Shown in pieces: positions 1 to 5,155 of a stretch of DNA of 11,922 nucleotides. The notes below the pieces were generated by a model, which did no database searches, had not been told where the DNA came from, and saw only the letters and a program-made list of their open reading frames with translations. The position numbers and the translations under genes were made by a program. The DNA lies in contig CM031603.1 of the NCBI GenBank assembly GCA_018398815.1, positions 2,876,310 through 2,888,231 on the forward strand, in the 5' to 3' direction. Origin of the DNA: Conus ventricosus (Eukaryota > Mollusca > Gastropoda > Neogastropoda > Conidae). The first letter of the stretch is position 1; each line of letters opens with the position of its first letter.

Positions 1-73
1 ACATGGTGGGTTGGACAGGGTGTGAGGACATGGTGGGTTGGACGTGGTGTCAGGACAGGGTGTCAGGACAGGG
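1..73. repeat. Degenerate G-rich tandem repeats, probably host DNA
   Basis: The block ACATGGTGGGTTGGAC occurs at the very start and again from about position 28, and GTGTCAGGACAGG occurs twice between about 47 and 73. The composition is G-rich on the plus strand, unlike the AT-rich element to the right. This looks like a minisatellite in host DNA flanking the element, which is inference. An open frame across it codes only for repetitive sequence and is not a gene. Confidence 0.6.
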
Positions 74-160
74 AGAGAACAGTAAAATGTGTGTTCTGGC
101 TCAACTGCTCTCAACCAGTTTCGAGCGGTTGAGCCCAGAACGCACATTTTACTGTTCTCT
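74..160. repeat. Long near-perfect inverted repeat (hairpin), 37/38-base arms
   Basis: The left arm at 74-110 begins AGAGAACAGTAAAATGTG, and the right arm at 123-160 ends with its complement CACATTTTACTGTTCTCT. The arms differ by about two substitutions and one extra base, and a 12-base spacer (111-122) separates them. It could form a hairpin in RNA or a cruciform in DNA. It might be a snap-back MITE-like insertion or part of the element's terminal region. No target duplication is obvious next to it, so its origin is open. Confidence 0.85.
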
Positions 161-272
161 GATAATCCATCACACATTCTCTTTCAATAACCAAAAAAAT
201 AACGATTATTTACAAACAAACATACTGTGTAGGATTATCCGTTTTCAATACTAATTTACTAAACTTTCCAGA

Positions 273-360
273 GAGTAACGTAGGGGGAAAGCAGCAGTGG
301 CTGAACACACCCCATAGAGTAACATAGGGGAAAAGCAGCAGTCGCTGAACACACCCCATA
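273..360. repeat. 44-base tandem duplication
   Basis: Two head-to-tail copies, at 273-316 and 317-360, both start GAGTAAC and end CTGAACACACCCCATA. They differ at only about three positions, so the duplication is fairly recent or conserved. The function is unknown. Tandem repeats of this size do occur inside terminal repeats of large DNA transposons, but nothing here proves that role. Confidence 0.85.
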
Positions 361-398
361 CACAAACGGTGGAGCAGGTAAGCCTTTAATTGCTAATT

Positions 399-459
399 GT
401 CGACCTGCCTAAGGACTCTGCACTATCAGAATACTGCAGAGACCCGTTATTAGGTCGAC
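399..459. repeat. Nested stem-loop (two concentric inverted repeats)
   Basis: The outer arms are GTCGACCT at 399-406 and AGGTCGAC at 452-459. Inside them an inner pair, CTCTGCA at 416-422 and TGCAGAG at 435-441, surrounds a 12-base loop. The two concentric pairs give one extended interrupted hairpin of 61 bases. I considered a tRNA and rejected it. It could be part of a terminal repeat, a protein-binding site or a structured RNA, and the sequence does not decide. Confidence 0.65.
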
Positions 460-567
460 ACCCGATTACTTAATTTGTGGTGTCGGGTCTTATGACTTGG
501 CAAGGCGCAATACCCCATGACCGGACATGACGATTTTGAACCAACGCCAGCGCCACTCAGTTTAGCC

Positions 568-1171
568 ATGGCTTCCAAAGCAGACGGGCGTGTTTTGTTC
601 ACAGAGGAAACAGCTTCTTGCTATAGGTGATAATGTGTTTTATTACAACTGTATGGCGGAGTATCTAAACAAAAGAAAATCAGGCGGGCCCAGTTCTTTA
701 CCTCCTAAGCCAAAGAGAAGTATTGCTTTTTCGGAAGGTGAGGAGAAAGAAAAAAACGAGAACCTACTAATGATGAACTACACAAGCACCTTAAAAGCTT
801 GTTAATTCAAGACAGAGATTTAGCTGATATATTTGAAAAAGATGTTGTTAACTTTGAAAAGCTTTTAACTTTTGAAGAAATGATTCCCAAAGGCAGCCTG
901 AAAAGGAGGTGTGCAGGGCGTTGAAGCAGGTTTTCAGGAGAAATGTTTGCCAAGCGGTTATGAATAACGTTAGACTATCGCCAGTAGTCTAAAACCCGCC
1001 ACGCAGGCCTGCACGGGAAGAAATCAATAAAGTGCCAACACCTCTGTTAGAGCAGCCAAGGGTGCCAGTCAGCCAAGCAGTGAGAGGGAACTTGGCACTC
1101 TGTCAAGCCAGCGGTCTAGTAGGAGCGGTCAAAGGTCATCTGCCAGCCGATCAATGAAGGGATTATTTTAG
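568..1171 (+). pseudogene. Broken unrecognised gene with Ser/Arg-rich tail
   Basis: A reading from ATG at 568 gives MASKADGRVLFTEETASCYR and then a stop. Coding-like text resumes in a second frame (about 628-755, with NVFYYNCMAEYLNKRK and a basic stretch PPKPKRS). It passes to a third frame at about 757-924, which predicts a charged helix including LIQDRDLADIFEKDVVNFEK. It returns after a gap at about 1025-1171, where a Ser/Arg-rich tail ends in TAG. The switches imply at least three lesions. I do not recognise the family. The acidic-helical middle and SR-rich tail would suit a nucleic-acid-associated or regulatory protein, but this is speculation. Alternatively only the central part is a gene and the flanks are chance. 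Confidence 0.45.
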
Positions 1172-1410
1172 GAGTTCTACGTCAGAAGGAAACGTTTATT
1201 GGCTGCACTCCAAAACTGGTCTTGAAGGACCAACTTTGGCATTAAGCCAAGCGGCCCCGGCAGAGGCAGGAGTGTGTGTGTGCGCGATCGTGTTTGTATA
1301 TATGCTGTTATCATTGTTGTTGTCGCTGCTGTCATTGTTGTTGTTTTGTTTTTTTTACTGATAATAACTATATCATATTCTGAACATTCGTTTCTTATAA
1401 ATAATCAAAG
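1172..1410. other. Gene-free stretch with GTT-rich and T-rich simple sequence
   Basis: No gene is supported here. From about 1305 to 1352 the plus strand is rich in GTT/GTC triplets and ends in a T run. A plus-strand open frame starting at 1274 runs through this and into the microsatellite, and its translation (Val/Leu-rich, then His/Pro/Thr-rich) simply mirrors the repeats. A small inverted repeat, GGTCTTGAAGGACC near 1219-1232, is present and unremarkable. Confidence 0.5.
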
Positions 1411-1483
1411 GTGCGCGCACACACACGCATGCACACCCCCACCCCACCCCACCCGCCCACCCCCACCCCACGCATGCACACAC
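1411..1483. repeat. Compound microsatellite, (CA)n and (CCCCA)n
   Basis: The tract opens with GTGCGCGCACACACAC, continues as CCCCA-type pentamers, and returns to CA repeats. The 11-base block CGCATGCACAC brackets the C-rich core at 1426-1436 and 1471-1481. The strand asymmetry (almost no G on the plus strand) makes the minus strand G-rich, so quadruplex formation is possible. That is inference. Confidence 0.85.
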
Positions 1484-1750
1484 TCGAGTCACTTCTAAGT
1501 TCTTAACTCAAGTCACCCCAAGTCACTTCTAAGTTCTTACTCAAGTTCTTACTCAAGTCGTCCTCAAGTCATCCTCAAGTTCTTACTCAAGTCACTTCTA
1601 AGTTCTTACTCAAGTCCTCCTCAAGTCGCCCAAGTCACTTCTAAGTTCTTACTCAAGTCGTCCTCAAGTCATCCTCAAGTTCTTACTCAAGTCACCTCAA
1701 GATTGTAATTAAGTCATCCTTTAAGTACAACCAAGTTCTTATTCAAGTTA
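1484..1750. repeat. Minisatellite built from CAAGT-type units
   Basis: The motif AGTCACTTCTAAGTTCTTA appears four times, starting near 1487, 1521, 1590 and 1633. TCAAGTC(G/A)TCC and CAAGTTCTTACT units lie between, giving irregular higher-order spacing of about 34, 70 and 43 bases. Copies decay after about 1700 into AT-rich sequence. The basic step is about 11-12 bases, not a stable multiple of three, so it is unlikely to be coding. It sits just beyond the 3' end of the minus-strand gene at 1781. Confidence 0.85.
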
Positions 1751-1780
1751 TCTTATAATTATCAAAAAAAAAAATACAAT

Positions 1781-2023
1781 CTATGTTTTTGTCTTAAACA
1801 GCAGATGTCTAATATAGTACACACACGCCTCAAAAAACGCGTCATCGTCGAGGATGTCTTGCTCAGCGTCCTTGGCGCGAGATCGGTCAGCATAGATCTT
1901 AATGAAGTTCTTACATCGTAAGCAACCGCATTGATTACAATTCTGGTCTATGGAAATGTCTTTTATAGACTCCATGTCTTTATTTATTGACTCCATCATT
2001 TTAAACAAATAATAATCCGCCAT
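1781..2023 (-). CDS. Small Cys-rich protein, 80 residues, function unknown
   Basis: The frame is intact from ATG at 2023 to a stop at 1781. The N-terminal third is helical (MADYYLFKMMESINKDMESI). A compact cysteine cluster, CNQCGCLRCKNF at about residues 29-40, follows and could bind a metal ion. The C-terminal half is charged and acidic, then aromatic (FFEACVYYIRHLLF). It is the last gene of a minus-strand cluster, about 50 bases after the stop of the gene before it, with an A/T-only leader in front of its ATG. I have a general impression of similar small proteins in cnidarian genomes but cannot assign a function. No promoter or terminator can be defined beyond the AT-rich leader. Confidence 0.65.
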   Translation of the reverse strand: MADYYLFKMMESINKDMESIKDISIDQNCNQCGCLRCKNFIKIYADRSRAKDAEQDILDDDAFFEACVYYIRHLLFKTKT

Positions 2024-2073
2024 GATCTATTTTTATCAAAAAAACAAAAATTTTAAATTAAGTTCTTAAAATA

Positions 2074-2553
2074 TTATTGCATTTGAAATGGATCAAAATG
2101 ATCTTTTGTTGTTGGCGGTTTTAGCATGCTTTTGTGTTCGGCTTCTGTATTTAGTGGCGGAGATTGTTTGGACTTCTTTGGTTTTTGCTGTCGTTGTTTA
2201 TATATTTTATAACCGTAATAACCCCCCCAGCAGCAATGCCGCCAAAATGACAATTGCTTTAAGTACAATTTTCCATGAGACTTTGGCGGCGTAGGCCTTG
2301 AATCAGCTTGTTCTTTTTTCTGGTGTTTTTATAGCTGGCATTTGAAACAACTGGCTGCGGCTCTAGCACTTTTTCATTATGAATTATATTAGGTGCTTGT
2401 AATTTAAATTTTTTTTGTTTGTTCCACTCTGCTAATCTTTTTCCTGCTGCAACACCCCGGGATGGGGAGGTTTTTACTGGTCGCTTCTTCGCCTGATTCA
2501 GTGTTTTTCTGGTTCAATGTTTCCTGGTTCTGCTGTTTTTCTGGCTCGGTCAT
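2074..2553 (-). pseudogene. Broken gene for a small membrane-anchored protein
   Basis: The reading starts at ATG 2553 inside the end of the preceding gene, in a different frame, giving a polar Glu/Gln/Asn-rich start (MTEPEKQQNQETLN). The frame changes near the CCCGGGG at about 2455-2462, after which GVAAGKRLAEWNKQKK is read. A third frame carries a hydrophobic membrane segment (IVLKAIVILAALLLGG, about 2225-2272). Beyond a G7 run (2222-2228, read on the minus strand) the first frame resumes with a basic tail, YKIYKQRQQKPKKSKQ, and stops at 2074. Predicted architecture is a polar head, one membrane helix and a basic cytoplasmic tail. Function is unknown. The antisense open frame at 2088-2294 is the main alternative for this stretch and is discussed under rejected items. 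Confidence 0.55.
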
Positions 2554-3020
2554 TTTGAAGGGAAATAAAATCTATATGATTAAAAGTAATTAATCCCATG
2601 ATTAGCGGTGACAGAAATGTTCCAAATCTGTAATATAGATCACAGCTTAGAGACTCTAATGACTTTGTTAAAACTGGATCCTGGGTTAAATCATACATAA
2701 AATCTAGTTCAGATTCAATGGGAACAATCGGCCTTACTAGTTTAGTGAACAAACTAAGAACCGTTTCCCCGATGTTTTTTACCATTCCGACCCAGCTGCG
2801 CTTCATACCTGTTATGATACTTTCAATGTCTTGTGGCGACATCTGTTGAATTTGTTCTATGCTGAATTCATTTCCCGAGGAAACTGTTTTTTTTTTTCCA
2901 CATGCTGCCAAAGAATACAGCCCTCCTTTTTGGGCATAATGCTTGGTCATCAACTTCTTCATTTGTAAGTCCAAGATGGTTTTGGCTGCTCTGTAGCTCT
3001 AGTAGATCATCGGTGTTCAT
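2498..3020 (-). pseudogene. Broken small helical protein gene, frame change at an A11 run
   Basis: ATG at 3020 opens an acidic N-terminus (MNTDDLLELQSSQNHLGL). About 40 residues on, the frame changes near a run of eleven A on the minus strand (T run at 2887-2897). After it a second frame stays open to the stop at 2498. The second part is mostly helical, with IEQIQQMSPQDIESIITG, a central amphipathic stretch, and near the C-terminus a moderately hydrophobic FLSPLIMGLITF. Expected length is about 173 residues. The gene is first in a minus-strand cluster and diverges from the plus-strand gene at 3130 across an AT-rich gap. Its last 56 bases overlap the next gene's start. The family looks familiar from invertebrate virus-like elements, but I cannot name a function. 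The A11 run makes a sequencing or assembly indel a real alternative to true decay. Confidence 0.6.
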
Positions 3021-3129
3021 GTTTTTTTTAATTATAATTATTTTATTTTTTAAAAATTGAGCACAAAAAAAACTGTCGCAACCTTGTATACCATTCTGTG
3101 TTTTTGGAGGCCTAAGTGTAGGATACACA
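3021..3129. promoter_or_regulatory. Divergent AT-rich promoter region between two gene clusters
   Basis: This gap lies between the start of the minus-strand cluster (ATG 3020) and the first gene of the plus-strand cluster (ATG 3130). Positions 3021-3058 are almost pure A/T, including TTAATTATAATTATTTTATT. Position suggests it drives both directions. No specific factor site is recognised, so the call rests on arrangement and composition. Confidence 0.4.
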
Positions 3130-3261
3130 ATGCTTGGTAAAAGCCTGTTAAAAAAATTAACCAGCAGATCTTGGCAAGCTAGATTTTGGGAGGATTCGGC
3201 AAAGCTGATTGTGTTATTACAGCTTCGTTCGCCACGAAGATTTTTAGTTAGCAAGGAATAA
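3130..3261 (+). CDS. Very small basic protein, 43 residues, function unknown
   Basis: The frame is intact from ATG 3130 to TAA 3261. The product is compact, basic and amphipathic: MLGKSLLKKLTSRSWQ at the start and LRSPRRFLVSKE at the end, with aromatic residues in the middle. Support as a real gene comes from position. It opens the plus-strand cluster, starts at the right distance from the divergent promoter region, and is followed after 47 bases by the next plus-strand gene with a TATA-like leader. A longer minus-strand open frame across the same bases lacks an ATG at its start (TTG only) and mainly extends the gene at 3020 upstream, so I prefer the plus-strand reading. It could be a small virion or DNA-binding peptide, which is speculation. 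Confidence 0.45.
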   Translation: MLGKSLLKKLTSRSWQARFWEDSAKLIVLLQLRSPRRFLVSKE

Positions 3262-3270
3262 TTCTGACAG

Positions 3271-3278
3271 TATAAATA
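3271..3278 (+). promoter_or_regulatory. TATA-like box before the gene at 3309
   Basis: TATAAATA lies 31 bases upstream of the ATG at 3309, in an otherwise A/T-only leader that ends CTTTTTATAAA directly before the start codon. The sequence and spacing suit a TATA box for the plus-strand genes. No transcription start evidence is available. Confidence 0.4.
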
Positions 3279-3308
3279 TGTAAAAATTAAAAAAATACTT
3301 TTTATAAA

Positions 3309-3706
3309 ATGGCTTCACTCGTAATGATGATAGGCGGCGCTGTGGTTAATGCGCTCGCTTTGCGGAAGTAATTAGCATTTAGTAAACTACGGGACGATGG
3401 CGAGAGAAAAAGACTAAACAAAGCTATGGAGCAACTAGCAGCTGCACAAGCACCTATGAAAAGCAGAGAATGAGCAGTTAGATTTTATTAACGACAAACT
3501 GAAAAAAACAGGGCATGAAAGCTTATACATTTAAAGATGTTGATCAGCAATAAAGATATTATCTAGTAACGGCAAACCAATCGAGACATTGCCCCCGCCA
3601 AAATTCAGTGACTTTTATCAACCATCAGAAAAACAAAAGATGCAAGGAAATCGCGTTTATTGCCTTTGGTATGACTGTTGGTTTTTTGTTGCACATAATA
3701 TGGTGA
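3309..3706 (+). pseudogene. Broken gene for a small protein with hydrophobic N-terminus and C-terminal membrane helix
   Basis: ATG 3309 opens a Gly/Ala-rich hydrophobic N-terminus (MASLVMMIGGAVVNALAL). In-frame stops follow at 3369-3371 and 3471-3473. Between them a charged helical stretch is readable (RKRLNKAMEQLAAAQ). After further frame changes, coding-like text includes LPPPKFSDFYQPSEKQK at about 3588-3640. In another frame a membrane helix AFIAFGMTVGFLLHIIW ends at the TGA at 3704-3706. The order of short hydrophobic start, coiled helix, proline-containing linker and terminal membrane helix matches a family I associate with cnidarian virus-like elements. Its function is unknown to me. 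The integrase gene's ATG follows 6 bases after the stop. At least three lesions make this copy inactive. Confidence 0.65.
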
Positions 3707-3712
3707 ATAAAA

Positions 3713-4656
3713 ATGAACAAAATTTTATTCACCAAAAGGATATTGGAAGGGAATAACGGCAATTAAAAGCTAAGCCAAGCAGCGGGAGTTAGTGAACAAA
3801 CAGTGAAGGAATAGTTATCTAAACAAGCGATCTGGCAAATTTATTTACCTGCGCCTAGACGAATACAGAGACCACACTTTGTGAATACAATACCGAACGA
3901 CCCCCATCAAATGGACCTTCTATATTTACCCATGATACGATTAGACGAAAAAGATTTAAGTCGCACTCAAGTCTTTGACATAGCTTCAAGATACAAAGAT
4001 GCAGAACCATTAACACAAAAGAGCGCTTCTGCTGTTGCTGTCGCTATACAGTGATATACCCAAAGAGGCCCTTTAACTTACCTCGCATGATTCAATCGAT
4101 GAAGGAAAATAATTTAAAGGCCCAAATGAATCAATTATTGTTGAAACATAGAGTTACCATTAAAAGGCATTCAGGAGTTCACAGATCACAGGCTTTAGTT
4201 GAAAAATTTAACAAACAGTTAGCTTTAAAGACTTTTTTCCTACCAGTATCACAGAGAGCTTATTGACAATTCTCGCAACACAGAATGGTTAGAAGACTGC
4301 CCTCAGTTTTGCCGCAATGAATAATGAAAAATTTAAAGGGCTAAAACCAGTACAAGCAATCAAAAAACAAAAAATAAATGTTGCTGAAGACTCCAGTAAA
4401 AACAGCAAACTATTACCGTTTGGTTTTTAAAAAATAAGGTACCTTTATTTACCCGGGAGAAGCAGAAGGGGACACTCGATCAGGGCAACTGATCCCGTTT
4501 GGAGTGTTGGGGTGTTGATCCATATGAAATAAAAAGAATTGTAAAAATGAATGCCGTGTATTATTACGAGAAACTGAACAACGAAACAACCGGCTCCTCA
4601 AAGATCTTTTGTGAAGGAAAACTGCAGATAATCCACCAGACACAGTTCCGCTTTAA
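3713..4656 (+). pseudogene. INT: Broken retroviral-type (rve, RNase H fold) integrase of Polinton type
   Basis: Polinton integrases insert element DNA into the host genome using an Asp-Asp-Glu metal site. The N-terminal part reads in one frame from ATG 3713 but holds in-frame stops at 3764-3766 and 3812-3814. It includes a helix-turn-helix-like AAGVSEQTVKE and, at 3908 onward, QMDLLYLPM with the first Asp codon at 3914-3916, followed by VFDIASRYKDAEPL. That frame ends at the TGA at 4052-4054. The second Asp region, DEGK followed by a stop and FKG, lies at 4098-4121 in another frame. The Glu region ALVEKFNKQLA (Glu codon 4201-4203) lies in the third frame. Past 4430 a C-terminal domain is still readable (RATDPVWSVGV near 4482) and fades out at about 4656. 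With its catalytic residues in three frames, the copy cannot be active. Family assignment is firm; boundaries are approximate. Confidence 0.88.
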
Positions 4657-4804
4657 TTAATTTACGTAAATATATTTGAGTTAAAATTTGGGAAACTCAC
4701 AACGAAAAAACCTTGCGTATTGAGGCACAGAAAAAAGAATTCTTACATGGAAACTAAACCCGGGAAACAAGAATGATAAATGCAGAGGGCCCTTTGGGAA
4801 ATTT
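4657..4804 (+). other. Short spacer after the integrase with gene-like fragments
   Basis: Two short readable fragments, NEKTLRIEAQKKEFLHGN at about 4698-4751 and an overlapping MINAEGPLGN in another frame from 4772, hint at a decayed small gene leading into the next one. Neither is long enough to call. The first 30 bases are AT-rich and could be a leader. Confidence 0.25.
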
Positions 4805-5155
4805 ATGCGGGAATCATTTGATTTGAATTTTGCTATTAGGGCAACATTTTCGAGGACTCATCAGCACATGGCAATGCATCCAGATCACCTACAACCCCAA
4901 ATCCCAAATTTTGATTATCAAAAATGGGATAAAGAATATCTTGAAATAATAAAAAAAATTCGAGCACATCAAGCAAAAATGAGAAAAATTTTGAAAGAAT
5001 TGGATATTGATGCGATTGAGCTTATAGATAAACTTCAGGAAAAATATAAACCCGAACCGCGGGCGAAGAATGTATATAATTATGCGTTCCCCCAAAGTCC
5101 AATTGCATATGAAAACTCTGGATTAACAACACACGTTTTGTGTTTGTTCTACTAA
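4805..5155 (+). CDS. Unrecognised helical protein, up to 116 residues
   Basis: The frame is intact from an ATG at 4805 to TAA at 5153-5155. Internal ATGs at 4868 and 4874 are equally plausible starts and would give about 95 residues beginning with the more polar MHPDHLQPQIPNFDYQKW. The core is predicted helical and strongly charged (YLEIIKKIRAHQAKMRKILK, then DAIELIDKLQEKYKPEPR), as in a coiled-coil or nucleic-acid-associated protein. It follows the integrase on the same strand. Its last 25 codons overlap the decayed 3' end of the minus-strand polymerase, so the true C-terminus may be shorter. It is the only uninterrupted gene-length frame between 3.3 and 6.2 kb. I do not recognise the family. 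Confidence 0.45.
   Translation: MRESFDLNFAIRATFSRTHQHMAMHPDHLQPQIPNFDYQKWDKEYLEIIKKIRAHQAKMRKILKELDIDAIELIDKLQEKYKPEPRAKNVYNYAFPQSPIAYENSGLTTHVLCLFY

Larger units (their letters stand above)
161..567. other. Non-coding left flank or terminal region
   Basis: No convincing gene was found here on either strand. It is AT-rich from 161 to 270, then holds the 44-base tandem duplication and the nested stem-loop listed separately. An 8-base inverted pair, GATAATCC near 161 and GGATTATC near 232, may be chance. The stretch could hold the left terminal inverted repeat of the element, but the matching right end lies outside the window. Confidence 0.4.

Noticed and set aside
3..254. Open frame across the left repeats
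   Set aside because: Its translation is a copy of the G-rich repeat and the hairpin, with no gene-like composition.
361..470. Possible tRNA or tRNA-like fold
   Set aside because: The nested inverted repeats do not give a cloverleaf with the usual T-loop and anticodon-loop spacing.
1274..1498. Open frame with Val/Leu-rich then His/Pro-rich product
   Set aside because: It is produced by GTT-rich and CCCCA/CA microsatellites.
1484..1750. CRISPR array
   Set aside because: The repeats are irregular, made of 11-12-base subunits, with no unique spacers of constant length, and the context is eukaryotic.
2088..2294. Plus-strand open frame of 68 codons, very hydrophobic, starting MDQNDLLLLAVL
   Set aside because: It lies antisense to the minus-strand membrane-protein gene. 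Its Leu/Val/Phe richness is what the complement of the Lys/Gln-rich basic tail would give. The minus-strand reading continues coherently from 2553 and fits the cluster, but some doubt remains because this gene would itself be divergent from 2023 with an ATG and an AT leader.
3040..3254. Upstream extension of the minus-strand gene from 3020 back to 3254
   Set aside because: The extension starts at TTG, crosses an A/T-only leader and covers the better-supported plus-strand 43-codon gene.
4889..5095. Minus-strand 68-codon Phe/Ile-rich frame
   Set aside because: It is antisense to the Lys-rich plus-strand gene and overlaps only the decayed tip of the polymerase. Phe/Ile richness is the mirror of Lys codons.
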